Shown one piece after another: positions 10,480 through 25,400 of a stretch of 64,000 nucleotides of DNA. The stretch is taken from positions 4,589,874 to 4,653,873 of the forward strand of contig NC_092014.1 of assembly GCF_042242105.1 (NCBI RefSeq), read 5' to 3'. Each line of letters opens with the position of its first letter. Position 1 is the first letter of the stretch. Origin of the DNA: Pempheris klunzingeri (lineage: Eukaryota > Chordata > Actinopteri > Acropomatiformes > Pempheridae). The notes beneath the pieces were generated by a model that did not search any database, was not told the DNA's origin, and saw nothing but the letters and a program-made list of their open reading frames with translations. Position numbers and translations under genes: made by a program.

Positions 10480-13400
10480 GTGAGTGAGACAGAAAAATGA
10501 CATATAAGTTTGTTGCTTCTTTGCTATGGAAAGGCTGTAAATACCCGTATTACAGTTTACACGTGCATTATGTCAAATGTGGGTTTTAATTACCTTCTTT
10601 TTATTTGTTTATCTAAAAAGACAGGCTTCATGGCAGTGTGAAATAATTAGGATTCCTACAGGGATTGCAGGATGCAAGAGACATCATATCCTACTCTATG
10701 GTGGTTTATTCTTATGTTTAGTATCAAATATACTGATATTATTTGTCTTGGATATTCACATTGCACGTATATTCTACTCCATGTGGAGTTTATGTCAGGC
10801 TGATGTAGGCCCAGAGTGGGTCCTGATTACTGTTTCTAACATTCTCTGTCCTCTTCTCTGATAATATATTCATCCGCAGTTAATGCTTTCTACGAAGCAT
10901 TGTGAGAACATGAAGTACAAGCACACTCAGATGATTTCATAACAAATAATTTCATAATTTCATAATAACTGCCCACCCTCCCTTCCCCAAGGAGGAGGAG
11001 CATTAATGAAAAAGCAACAGTAGGTACCACGTTTAGGAAGGATGGGGAAACAGATGGCCGCTAAACTCAACTAAGTCTCCAAAACTCCTGGTGTCCCTTT
11101 CATCCATAAGCGTGGATTTATAGGAATAATATGATATCACTGTAGATGATCATATTCATTTATTTTTTATAAACTCAGGGCTTAAATCTGTATGCAGGAA
11201 TCCTGACACCCACATTTGTATCCTGGCTTCAAATATCTTCATTTGGGATGAAGAATACATCATAACAGACAGACAAACAGATAGACAGACACTCTAAATA
11301 TATGCCACTAATGGAGAATTATGAATCATGAAGCTCTTTTTTCTATCAAGCAGAATCTCTGCCGCTCCTTTCCACCGTCTCTCTCCTCTTACATTGTACA
11401 CATATATCTGGTTAAATATATTATATTGAAGAGCACTTTCTTTGTAGTACAGACTGAAGGCCACAATGATTTCTCATTTACTTGATTCTCTTGTGAAAGC
11501 GAGTTAATGGGTGTGGAAGTATTCTGTGCTGATGATGTTCACTAACATCTTTAGACGTCTCGTGTTTAGACTGGCAAACAGTGTCAAGAGATGTTTTCTA
11601 TCAAGTATAGTTATAGAAATCACTTTTAGGGACCAAAAAGTGCTCACTAACTGTATCCTTGTGCCTTACACTGCCACTTCATCACCATGTTTGCATTTCT
11701 TCACAAGGAATGTGCAAATTTACTCTTTAAGTTAGCTGGTTTTGTTAAGTGCACTCACAAGTCTGTTTGCCTTTGTAGTCCTGCTGCTAAATACAGCAGC
11801 TAGCATACTGGTTTGTTCTTTATGGTGAAGTGTAACATATTAAAGGAGGGTTAGTTGTGATGACTTCTTATTCATCAAGGTTTTGCACAACAAAGTGCAA
11901 GTTCTGGTCCTTTCATGCTACACACTCGTAGGACATATATACAAATGATTAATTATTATTTGTAGGATTGTGTCTGCATGGCTTTAAATAATGCCAAGAG
12001 CCTTTTTACTGAAAGGATTAAGAGGCAGATTAAATCATGTGGATGCACAAGTTATACTATCCATTAAAGGGCCAGTTTTCCTGGCATGCCGAAGACATCA
12101 GGTCACAAGGGCTGATCTGTACTTTAAACTTACTGAATAACTAATTGGCGTGAAAGGGAACTTTTTCGGTGTGTTTATGATAGACCGAACTAATGCTTTG
12201 TAGTTTTATGTCATCCAGTGATGAAAACAGGAAAAGAGTTCATAGATTGCAGTTTGAAAGTTGTAATTTACCATCAAGCGTCGTCACACTGTGGTTCCGT
12301 TTCTGTCCCTTGTGACTGAAGCGAGCGTGACTGATGGTATTTAACTTAAAGTTCACGTAAAGCATGAACTGTGTCATTCAAATCTAAACCACGTGAACGA
12401 GGTGTGAAAATAGGCAGAGTGCGTGTTAACCTCTCAACCCTACTTGGCTTGTCTTGTGTTGCTATTCGATGAACCATGAATGGCCTCGTAGTTACGAGGT
12501 CAGATCTATGGTTGTAGGCAAGTACATACACTTATAATTACATTAATGTGATGAAGCATTTTGTTATTCATTGGCTTTTGTTTTGATATGGTGTATACTG
12601 TATATGAATCATTTGTAACATACAGAAAGACAATCACTGAGTGAAACGTGACGTGACAATATGATGGTGTACCACTTTTCAGTGGAAATATAATAATATA
12701 ATTTTGAAAATAAATGATATAACTCAATTGAGGGCTTAATTGTTTGTGTTATGAAATATCAAAAAAAAAACAAAAAACAGTGAAAAAGGCATTCAGAATC
12801 TCTCCATTTCTAAGAGTCCAAGGTGATGTGTTCAAACAAAACATCCAATATTCAAACTGCACTAATGTCAAACAGAGAAAAAAAGCAAATCTTTGAATTT
12901 AGAGACTGAAACCAACAAATGTTTGGTGTCTTTTTACAGATGGCTTAAATTGTCATTGAAAGTGCTGTCGATAAAATGTTTAGTTGATCAGCTGATTGAT
13001 GTCCAACTATACTATTAATGTCCTCCAACTGTACCCATCATTTCCCCCACTGCATTAGACTTTGAGAGACGCGCTAAGCTGGGTGAAAAAGACAAACCTG
13101 CACGTATGCAGGTATGAAGTGACTTTATGGGCCCTCATGAGATGCCTCGCCCCCTAGGTGTCACCAGAGCAACAACGTGTCTCCATAGTAACAGCCACAG
13201 CCTGGGCTGTGATGTTTTGTGTGAAGGTGTTAAAACTCAGTCTGCTGTGGTGGAGGGAAACTATCAACGTTTGGTGATGGGGGGGATGTCAAATGTGTTT
13301 GTGCAGGTGTGTGTGTGTGAGTGTGAGTGTGTGCGTGCATGCACTTCAGCCTCAGGGAGTCAGCCCGGTATGTTTGTGATGATGCAACGTGGATGGAGGA

Positions 13401-16400
13401 GAGAAGAAGAGTGAACATAATCACAGAGACAGGGAGAGCACCATGTGTGTGGCTAAAATAATACAAGCAATTGAATTAAACTAATCAGAGTGAACTTGTT
13501 TTGTGAAGTTAACATGAAATCTTTTTGTCGAGATCTGTATTTTAAAGACTTTTGAAGCTCGGATAGTTGCTTTCTTTGCTGTGCTGCTGTTCGAGGATTT
13601 GGGTTACCACCAGGGCAACTTTAAACATCTATCAAATCATAATACACCGAAATGTGGTGTTGGGCTCAGCTTAGTGCTTTACTCCACCAAAGGAGCATCT
13701 TTGTTCTCAGAAGTCGACATGCCCAAAGCAGAGTTTCTGTCGGCTGAGCGAGCGTGCGGATCAAAGTTCACCTCTAGACTCAGCACCGATGCAAAGAAAG
13801 AAAGTGATATTTTCTGTGTGTTTCTCTTTGAAACAGAAAGACTTTCAATGTGACCGACTCTATAGTCTGCGATAGCCACCTTTGCATACATTGATAGTGA
13901 TAATAGCATTCCTCTGCATATTACAGTTCGTCAAAGGTTCTTGGTTTTCACACCATTTTCACAGACCTGTAATAATCTGTTACTTTCCAAGTTGGTTAAC
14001 TGAGAGCCGCTGAAGAAAACTCTACTGCTGTCTTATTTTCTCTTTCATCAAAACGCTCCTGTTTTAATTTTAGCTATGATGATATTTAGCATTTCAGAGG
14101 TCAGATTCTGTAATTGGTGAGTAACTATTTGATATTAGCAACACAAACACAAACTCTGCAGTGCAGCACATTCTGTCAGCTCCATGTAAAAACAGGAACA
14201 CGCTCACACACAAACACTCACAGTTTGTTAGTGCCTACATGTCAGAATTCAGACACAGTGTCAGAGATTTTAATATGCGAGTTGCATGTTTGCATTGTGT
14301 AAAAGCCTGTATGTGCTTGTGGAAGTCATGTTGTAATGTGCTAATGTAAATGTCAGTGGATCTGTGGTGAACTAAACTAGACTTTCTGTTGTTGCATTAA
14401 ACACATACAAATGTAGAGTAACACCCAGCTGTCTGTCAAACAGGGTTCTTAATACATTTTGGTATTTTTTTACTGGTCAGTGTCAGTTTATCCCCAAACT
14501 CTCCATTGATATTGCAATAGGGATGCATTGTATTGTCTGTTGTGGCGAACCTGTGCTCACAGATCACTGCTGTGTTCATTTGACTTACGTACATTGGAGA
14601 CTTTAAGTAAGTTTGTTGTACTTCTGTGTTTTGTTTGGCCCGCAGGTCCCACAAATCCCACAAAAGATGTTGACAGCACAGGTTTCCGAGTGCAGTGGGT
14701 TGTGGGAGCAAGGTGGTTGCTGTAGAAAATCCTGTCAGTTAGTACAGACAAGTTAAAGAACTAGATATCTCAGCTCTTGTAAATATAGCCAGTATCTAAA
14801 TGACTACACCAGTGTGTTTGCACGTGTTAGCTCCCTAACAATCTAACGGACCATTGTCAGTCCTCATTACCATTCCACTTAACCATTGTAGGGCTGTAGC
14901 TAACAGTTATTCTCATTACTGATACATTTCATTCCATATTATTATCTCAATTGTTTGTTTGTCTGTAAAATGTTAGAAAATAGTGAAAATGCTGTCACTT
15001 CCTGCCGGCCCAGGTGGCACCTACCAGATGACTTGTTTGGTCCAATCAACATTGCAAAGCCTGAAGACATCCAGTCTGCAATCATGGATGACAAAGAAAA
15101 GCATTAAACCCTCACATTTGAGAACCAGGAACAAGCAAAAGTTTGGTATTTGGACTTAAATGACATAAATGATTATTCGTGATCAACTAATTGATTAATC
15201 GACTAGTTGTTGTAGCTCTACATCATTATTTTCAGCCCATTAAAATTATCAGGCACCTGTGATTAAGGTTTGATAGTGTAATCTGAAAAGTCAACATCAA
15301 GTTAGCATTCGAGTCACTGTATTGTTGTGCAGTAATGCAATTTAAATAGATTGATTCATCAGTGATGATTAGAATGATAATGTAAGATTGACAAAGGGTA
15401 ATGATGAAGACAGTGATGAAATCAAGGAGTTAAGTGAGGAAATGGAAGGGCACTTTTCCTAGATGATGCGTCAAGTTATCATTGTATACAAGTCATGAGT
15501 TGTGCTATGGATCAGTATCGGGGCCTATCTGGGGATAGTTTAATGGCAAATGCAGATCCTTCCTTCACTCTGCTGTGTGTTGTCCACCTCGACCTGCTAG
15601 AGCTGCCCTGCTTTACTACAGTCGGCCTCTACAGTGCAGCATTAGCATTTTGCTCCATATGCATGTAAAAGTGAAAACTTGAGTGTGAATGTGAAGCGTT
15701 ATTTGCACATACTGGGAAGAGTGACTCTGAAATGTGACACCAACGTAGGCAAAGTTGTTAAAAGGCAAAAATGGATTAACTGTTGCATGATTTGTGTGTC
15801 TGTACTCAACCAAAGATCATTTGTGAGGAAAGAAACTCCACTCTCCACCAAATACATATTCAGTTTTGGTAAGTCTAAGTATTGGATTGGTATTGGCAGA
15901 TACCCAGTATTAGAGGATTTTTGTCAGGATCAGGGCCAAAAAAAAATAGTTCAGTGTGATAGATTATACATTTAAAGTTAGCTTTAAGAGGTTACAGATT
16001 TTCATTAAGTAGAGGAATCAATAGAGACGTGCCCGTGAGACACGGCTGTGATAAAAAGGGACATGTAATATGTGGTAAATGGGCTACATCATCCTTTCTG
16101 ACTGATATATCTTGTGAAATTTCTCTGATGAACCATACACGATGAACACATCACACTAGTCATAAAAGCACATGCAGAGGAAGTAACCGAATGACCGGCA
16201 GTCCAGACCGCACTTCCACTCTCACTTGATTCTGTTATGCTTGGGTTTACAAGATTGAGGAAGCGTCTGTTTCCTTACGGAGATTCAACCCTTTTTTTGC
16301 TGGAATCATCTCATCTCACTAATTACCTCCTAAATTCATATGGTGGGGGATAAAAAAAAAAGAGGGGCACGTTGAGGAGAGCAGAGTGTGTGTGTGTGTG

Positions 16401-19400
16401 AATGAGTGAGTGGGTAGAACAGAGTGTAAATGTGTGGATATGAATGTCGCCGTGTCCTGGACTTGTGATTATGTCTGTCTGTCTCATTGTGTACCCTTGG
16501 TGCTGCAGTGGCTCTCCTTGGATTGTACTCTGACAAGGTCTCCTCTCTCTCTCTGTCTCTCTCTCTCCTATCTCGCTCTCTCATTACATGAGCAGCTGCT
16601 GCCATGGTGACAGCAGCAATCAGGTATGCCCAGTACAGGCCAACACACTGCAGCAGACAATAAGCCCCCCCCTCACACACACACACACACACACACATAC
16701 ACAGTATAAAATATCTTCCAGCATTGATCCTGTATTATTCAGCAGTCCAGCTAACTCACTGTTGACTTGTCATGAGCATCGCTCTTCTGTCACGTCTGTC
16801 TCCTTTCACAAGCACGTTTTCCTAATCATTCACCGCACTTGATGCCTGTCATTATGTTTTTGGTTGCTATTGACTGCAGCTCAAACACAAACCCCTTTAA
16901 ATCACTCATTTTCAGCGTGTTTCTATTGAGGATCTAGTTCAAACTGATCCCAATTACAGCTTTGTCTTCTCTCAGTAGTGAGTGCATCATCACAGTTGGC
17001 TGACTCGGTTAATTCTTCCAGTGTTGTTGTCTTGAATTGGATTTTTTGCATATGCATCTAGAGCGACTTATAATGAGTCCAACAAAAGCTTCAGATACAC
17101 ACATCACAAAATATTATAAGGACCTGTGCAGTGCAAGATGAGTGGTCAGAGTGGAACAAAATTATTTATCAGAAACCAGTTTTTTATGTGGCTCTAATCC
17201 TTTTCTTTTACATTACTCCATGTCATTGTTTTTTGTAGTTCTGCAGCTAGACGTTAGGGTAAAGAAAAGGAGGTCAGCAGGCTGAATGCTACACACTTGA
17301 TGTGTCAGAATGCACCAACCACAGTTCTTGTTGGATGGTTGAACAGCATGTGGAGCTGTCTTATTCTGATATTAATTCGTTAAGATGTGTTTTTAAGGTT
17401 AAGGTTTAGGGTAAGGGCATTAGGCATTAAGTTCTGATGGTAAGGGCTGAGGAATGCATTATGTCCTCACAACTACTGAAAAACAAGAATGTGTATGTGT
17501 GGTTGGTTCTGATACAGGATTTAATATAAGGTACTGTGTGTGATCGCTGGGGTGATGTGAGGCCAGGCTCAATTGTCTGGTCTCCACAATGGATCCAAAA
17601 GGCCATTGAGCTCGCACAGCAGCAGCTTTAAATCATTCACAAACAGCCAGACTGGACTGATATGATTTCAGTCTACCCAGTGGCTGAGATGGCTGTTATA
17701 AATGTGTGTGTGTGTGTGTGTTGTATGTAGCAATCAAATAATTTTGTTCAAATTTAGATGAAAAAGCATAAAGGTACATATGAAGGAAGTAAGGTAGAAA
17801 GACAGAGGGACATCCTGGAGGAAGCACATGCAAGTATGTACACACATGAATATACATGCAAACACACACACATGCACACACACTTCTGGCAATCGGCATC
17901 CTTGATGTGCAATTTGTAAGTGACCCTCTGATGGTCACAAGATCTGAAACCCACGTGGTGTGCTTCACAGTGCCTGCTTTCATCACCACCGAAGCCTTGT
18001 GATCTGTCCACGGATCAGAGGGGCGAGGGAACACACACACACACACTCTCACACACACCTAAAGAAGTCATGTACCGACAGATTCACAGCAAAAAAGAAT
18101 GGGGGAGGGTGTGAAGGAGAGTCATACATGAAGCCATATCACATGCTCCACTTTTCATGGCTGCCAATGCAAGTGAAGAATGTTTAAGGGCAGTCAGTTC
18201 AAGTATTCACCCCAATTCAGTGACATTTTTGTATCCAATTCAGTATTTTTAGGCTGAAATTATGGCTTAGGTGCAGATATACATTTCTAGGGTAGAAAAA
18301 TGGGTGATGCACCTTGCAATATGCAGTTGGCGTGCATGTGAAGGACACACTCCTGCTCCAGCCATCACAAACCTCCAAGCAGTCAGAGAAAAAGCTCAGT
18401 AATTCAATCTGCCCCTTGCCATGTGACAGCAAATATAATTGTGACCCAGAAGACGATTTGTGTTTTCAAACCCAATGAACTGGGTCATACCAAAACCAGT
18501 TCTTATTTCGAGTAAGAGCATTCGGGTGTTTGGTGTTTGTGTCACTGGAACAGGCATTGAAAAGGAGGGAGTGTGGAAAATAGAGGCCCATAGAGAAAGA
18601 TAATCCCTGGTGAGTGAGTTTATTTCCCAGTGGGGTTTCTCAGGGGAGCATCATAAAACCAAACTGTGTCACATCACTAAAAACTAGTGGCCCTGCAGGT
18701 CCTGCTGTCCTTGTTACAGAAGCGGACACACTCCTTTCTGCATCCAGATTTTAGAGGAAAAAAAAGTAAGTGGACATAGATGTACATGTACACCTGAGTG
18801 GAAGGAAACACTCTGGGCTTTAGTTGTTGTTGTCACTATATGAAGCAAACTCCTGTCACAATAAATGTGTTCTGGGGCATTTTATGTGTTTGTTCATGCC
18901 CCTAAGAGGAAAAGAGGAGAGATAAAGAGCTGAGGAATGGCATATAACAAAAGCTTGAGCTTCCCCAGAGCTCCAGTGCAGAAATGTGGTCATGTGATAA
19001 CACCTGATGCAGTTCCATTTGCTTAAGAAAGTGTGAGATACATTTGAAAGTTGCAAAAAAAAAAAAAAAGGTACTAAGTGATGCTTTTGCGAAGTCAGCA
19101 ATGAACATTCCTGCTAAATAGTTACAGGATGTTTTCAGACTGGTACTAATTGATTTATGGAGGCTTAAGCTTGTGAAAGCTAAATCAGGTTAGCATTAGC
19201 AACCTCTCATATCTAAAATAAGCTATTCTGTATTCTCTCTGCAAAATAAAAGAAAAAGAAATGCTGTTGAAATGCTTGCTTTGATATTTGCCGCAGTTAT
19301 AATCATCAGAAATAATCCTAATAGTCCTGTGGATGTAATCCTAAAGTAGTTAGTAGCATTAGTGAGCATGAGCTGTTCCTGTTTTGGGTGTTTTTCTCAG

Positions 19401-22400
19401 AGGTCAGAGCGGAAGCTGCATCCTGTTCTCCTGTGGTTATTTGAGTGTTGTATGTGCTGCTTTTAAGTCAGCTGAGAGTTTCATTCATCAGATCATCTAT
19501 CTTGTGTGGCTATAAATCTATAAATTGATGCTGTTTCTGTTGACCGCATTTCCACAGTCAAATCAAAGAAATTGAATAAATGCATCGGAATCGGTTTGTA
19601 GGTAAATGAATCATTTCAGTTGAGCTAGTTAGAAGACTTTCTATGCCCATTGCTGAAAATGATAAGAAGCTCAATAGTATTACACATAATGAATAACTTT
19701 AAAAGTGCTGACATTTGTGTATTGAAAGACAGTCAAGGGAGGAATGGAGAAATTCAATAACTGTGAAACTCTTGAGACTGTATACTACAGGTTCAGTGAA
19801 TTCATTATTCTCCTCATCTGATTGTTGACGTCTAAAAAAAGTTTATGGAAATTGGCTGGGAAATCCATCAGCAAATGGCAAAGCACTCTAAATCAAACTA
19901 TTCTATTGAAAAAAAAAAAAAATATGTATATATAATCTCCGTGAATTACACAATTCTACAACCGTGGTTTGTAAAATGTGTTAAAAAAATAGTTTTTTGT
20001 TTTGTTTTATTATATTTGTACCCTATGCTTTACAAGCAGAGCCACAAATCTATCTAAAATATTTTCTAAAGAGGCAAGGGAACAAGAAATCAAGTGAAAG
20101 ACCACTTTTCTTCTCAGTAAAGTATCTTTAGCATAGGTTTGTTTCATGACTAGTCACCCTACCAACGTCATGTGACCGACTGTGTGCGCGCATTTTTGTG
20201 CGTGTGTGCATGTGACTTTGTGTTTTCTGACCTGAATCTTAAAGAAAAGCATGTGAAGCAGAGTGTACGAACTGTGCGGACGTGTACGGTTGAGTGTGTG
20301 TCAGAGTGCGCTCATTTTTCTCAGAATGCTCGTGGGCAGAGGCAGGGCCAGTAATGAGGGGAGAAGGGAGAAGACGAGAGGGAGGGAACGAGCGATGATG
20401 CAGCCGGTCTATAAATAGCACCGCCTCCATACCCCTTCTGCCCCCAACGCTTCCCTCCATTCGTCCCCTCCACAATCCCTCCATTTCCTTCCTCCATCTC
20501 TTCATCATCTTTTCCCTTGATGAAAAAGGCTGCAAGTGCATGGAGGAGGGGGGTTAAGGTGTTACTATCCTCCTCCTCCTCCTTCGCTCTATAGAGAGTG
20601 GAGTGCATGAGGCTAAAGGCAGACCAGAGAGCAGAAAGGGGATACAGGGGAGGGCGAGGGGAAGAGAAAGGTTGTGCCTGCTTGCTGACAAACTGTTCCA
20701 CTTTGACATCAAGATGCAGACTCCAAATGCCAGCTCAGGTTTCCTCTTCATGTGGTTCAAAGAGCCGCATATCTTCACTCAGTTTGTCTTTAGAGTGGAA
20801 ATTGGTTGCTTTTTTTAGAGCCTATTTGCACAAAATGATAGTGTATTACTACATACGTATACCATTATACTGTGAGTCACATGCATTATTGATTTTTTAA
20901 ATCTAACGAGCCTCAGTTTCAAGCCAAATCAAATAAATGACAAAACCTACAATGGTGGTGGTTCTTAGCGTTGTGATGATGGTGTCAGGTGCAAAGTCAG
21001 ATGGCCACCAAAGGTATTGTAATTCACCCTGAGGGGAAAATAAAGGTCAGTACAAAATGTCACGGCAGTCTAATAGTTGTTGAGATGTTTCAGATAAGTG
21101 GCGTCTTATCAGCTTGTTCTGGAGCTTTCAACTGCATGTCCCTGTCTTCCTCAGCAGATGGAGTTTGCCCTACATAGCCACTTACTCCATCCACTGAAGA
21201 AGACCACCAGATATGGTGGAAAACTTCAGAAAAAATAGTAATTGGACCTTGAATTATTTATTTATTTCTTTACTGATGCATTCATTTACACGCTTTTAGG
21301 GATTTTAAGGCTTTTAACGATTTCTCTGTTCTGATGTTGTTCTTTGGTGGAGCTACAAACACAGTAACACACATACTGGTGTCAACTGGGCCAGCACTGG
21401 GAAAAAGGAGAAGCATGGAAGGGAATTCCCTTAAAGGGTGACGGTGAAATGAACTGTACCTCAAAAAATCTCAGTCTGTGTGAAGTACATTTAACAGACT
21501 TATATTCTGCTCGAGCTCGCGCTTCAGATGTTGAGTACTTGGTGTCAGCAGTGAAATGTGGTTTCCCAAGTGTGGACCAGGCAGTGAAAAGAAGGACCTG
21601 AAAGCAGATAAAGACAGAAAGAGCGGAAGAGAAAAACTGTGCTGTAATCCCCATCATGACTGACATCCGCATTTCCTCCCGCCCTGGTTGTTGGCCTTCA
21701 CGGTCAGGGCTGTCAGTGGAAGCACAGTCTATTGTGTGTTCTCCCTTTGAATCGCTGTCATTTATCACATTAACACAGACACAACAGCTGGGTAAACCAG
21801 CAAGCAGCTCACCAACCCAAGCCTCACTTCGTCTCTCTTTTACTCTCTCAATCACACACACACACACACATTCAGAATCCATCAGTCACCACAGCGAAAT
21901 CCACACACAGACTGCAGACAAACATAAACACACTCAGCGTCGGTCTTATCCAGACAGAACTAGCTCTCTGGAGGTTTGGTCTGAGGGTTTGTCAGTTGGA
22001 TGGAGTTGTCTGATCTGCTGTTATCAACTGAAGTACGAAGTCGACTGCTACACTGCACTGCAGGCTGGAATACTAACACTGTGGGCGCATGTACGTGTGT
22101 GGTCTCACTTATGGCTGCAGAGAGGGTGTTTCTATGATGCTGCACTGATTAGAGGAGAGGAGAGGAGAGGAGAGGAGAGGAGAGGAGAGGAGAGGAGAGG
22201 AGAGGAGAGGAGAGATGGACTAGATGGTATCTTAGTAACCTGCTCCTGTTATTGACTCCATTTTGTAGCCCTTTGTGTCTCCACTCCTCAGGGCAGACCA
22301 GAGAGGAGAAGAAAATGAGGAGGAGGAGGAGGAGGAGGAGGAGGAGGAGGAGAGGAATGCACAGGAGCATAAATTAGCGAGGGAACAGATGCTATCATAG

Positions 22401-25400
22401 TAACCTCCTCCTTCTGCACGATTGACTCCATTTCATCGCTGCCGTCGTCTCTCCAGCACCTTAGACAGACCGGCCCTGTCAGGCTAACTCGGCATCGCAT
22501 TTCAATGTGCCGTCACACATTGCTTGAATTAAACACTGGGTTTAAAAAGGATTTCGTGTGGCCAAGAGTCACCAGGGCCATGTAATCCACCAGTTCAATT
22601 AAATACATAAGCAATTACTGCCAAACCCACCTTCACAAGATTTCAGTCAAAACAATACGCAGACTTAAACATGTCTTTGAAATCGTTACTAGAAAATAAT
22701 TACTTTTCATGCATTAGTAACACAGACTGTGTTCACATAGGCAGACACACCAGGAACACACCAGGTTTATGTGTAGTCCCTGTGTAGGCACGGGATATTT
22801 AAGTGATTGAACCCTCCGTAAGATTTCTCCAACGGCATGGATTTTTGTTGGTGTTTCTGTGGTGGGCAACGTGTGACAATGTGAAAAGGAACCCACAGAG
22901 TGTATGCTTATTCCTTATATGAGGCGTTTAGAGATATAATGATGCTGGCATGCGAAGCACCCGTAGGACTGTGCAGAACAAATGGTGCTAAAACACGGTG
23001 GAGCTCACCTCACAATAACATTTGGAATTAGAAAATGTGTCTGAACAAATGCAGTTATTGGTTCCTCTTATTAAAGATTATTAAATCCTGTTTTCACATG
23101 GCTTTACCAGACTGTGACTTTTACCAGACTGTTTAATGCACTGATTTTCCAAATTGCACATAGCTTACATGTCCTCATTCACACAACATTTCATCTTATC
23201 TAAGCATTGTATATGGATAATTCACATAATTGTGTTTTCTGTAGCTGTCATACTAGATTACAGTGTGGAAGAGATTTTTTTTTCTGCAGTCCCGCTCCAT
23301 ATTTGAAGAGAAAACCCAGAGGCGCATTGAGCGAAACTCTTTGAAAATGACATGGGGAATTATTCATAAAACTCCCCCTGCGGGGTTGTCGTGACATCAT
23401 GGTCTGAGTGTCACGCTGAAGTGTTTTCTTATTCTTAAATTACCCGGTCAGTCTAAATATGCCATCTGACTACAGCAGGAGGTAATCTTTTGGGCTGTAA
23501 ATGGCTTTTATGAACTATCTCAAAACATGCAAGTGAAGAAACGTATGAGATGATGGTGGATGAATATAATACTGAGCAGGGAGTTCAGATTAGTGAATGA
23601 AAATACACATTCTATGCACAAACACACAGGGACAAACAATTGGATCAGAGCAAGGAGACTCCAAACCGTCTTTTTAAAGACTGAAGAGAGCAACATTTAC
23701 ACCATCAACTTGGTCAGAAGAGCCCAATAAAACTGTATAAATTAGATGAATTCCCAGATGGTCTATGGTAATGTGTTTGAACTGAATGCACTACGTTTAC
23801 TATTGTTTTAAGCAATAATCATTATCTATTTAATCAATTTATCATTTTTTCCTAATGGGTTTTATCATGAGTTGAAATGAGAGTTGAGGTGTTTAGTCTC
23901 ATGACAGCTAACAATTAGTGCAGCAAAGTTACCGGTTATTTTTGTAATTTATTGGCTAGTTGTTTCTTTTGTCTCTGTGTCTTTTCAAGCAAAAATGTCA
24001 AATATTTGCTGGTTCCAGTCTCTCAAATGTGAGAATTTGATGCCTTTAGTAATGAAAATAATAATAAGATAAATAATAAGACAAAACGTCTCTGGATCTG
24101 AGGCAGCAGTGGAATTGTTCTCTTCTCTCACAGTCCCATCCGTCTTCTTTCCTCCTCCGCAGCTCTTCTCCATCGTGATCTTTGGTTGCATCGCCAACGA
24201 GGGCTACATCAACCGGCCCAACGAAGTGGAGGAGTACTGTATCTTCAACCGCAACCAGAACGCTTGTAATTATGGCGTCTTCATGGGCTCCATGGCCTTC
24301 CTGTGCTGCATGGCCTTCCTGGCTCTGGACGTCTACTTCCCCCAAATCAGCAGCGTCAAAGACCGTAAGAAGGCCGTGCTGGCTGATATCGGACTGTCAG
24401 GTAAACCCATTATTGATGCGTAGTTCATCTACCGTTCATCTTGTTTTCCTATGTATTGTTAACACTTACTCAAACTTACATTTACATACTAATCACTGAC
24501 TGGCCTATTAAGGACTGTAATAGTTTTTTTAATACCACATACAGAAGAGTGAAGCCTCTAAAGAGACAGACCAACGCATGAGCAGCAGTGTAAAGACGTT
24601 GTCTGCTGGCGAATTGACGCAAATGACAAATGATATCAACTTGAACAGCCCCTTTAAAACTGATTCAGAATCAGAGAGTACATGTTCCATCAAAGCAGTT
24701 TCCCAGCTTGCTGTAGCACCCAAAGACATCACATACTAACATACTCCAAACACCAGCCTAATCTGATCAGTCATTCAGTGGCCCAAGGACTTTTACATTT
24801 GATGGAAATGTGTTTGTAAGGTTTTGAGATACACACGGACCTCCTGGGACCTGCAGTACTATTAGATTATCCAACTAATATGGAGAGCCTTACAGCAAAG
24901 TCAGCAGATACTGTGCAGAAGAGACTAAAAGAGCTGGCTGTTTATTTTCAGTGTGAGCGGCACTGTGAGCGGCCCTTCTCAAATATCACAGACATTTGAT
25001 GGAGATTATGTGTGAGAAAAATTGTTTGTTGTGAATGAGCTTGATTAATTTATTTTGTAATGAAAGCTGGGAGAGTTGGGAAATCAGATACATTTCTGAT
25101 CTAATTTTTTTAGAAGAATTACTGTTAATCTGTTTAAAATAATTTGTCAGAGGCAGTTTATGCTCACCAGTTTTAAATCCACTCCAAAGAGACAGTCCAG
25201 TTTTGGCCAGGTTTAACCAGTTCTGTGCTGTCAGACTGCAAAAGAGGGGCAGAGGGTCAAGATGCTTCTCTTATTAAGTAAGTTATATAAGGTTGTAAGG
25301 ACAAGAGAACATTTTTATCCCCTTTTTCCTTGACAGATTATCCCAGCTAATCAAAAGCTTGAAAATATCCCACCCGTGGAGAAATATGAGCCCTTTTTTC

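Noticed and set aside
17395..17424. Interstitial telomere repeat
   Set aside because: Only one or two TTAGGG-like words are present, and the flanks match an interspersed fish repeat with a telomere-like head. The CCTAA-like words near 51143-51175 are equally degenerate.
21656..22255. A 199-codon open frame on the plus strand in syngr1 intron 1
   Set aside because: It ends in (RGEE)n from the AGAGG microsatellite and starts in CA-rich DNA. No domain or splice context was found.
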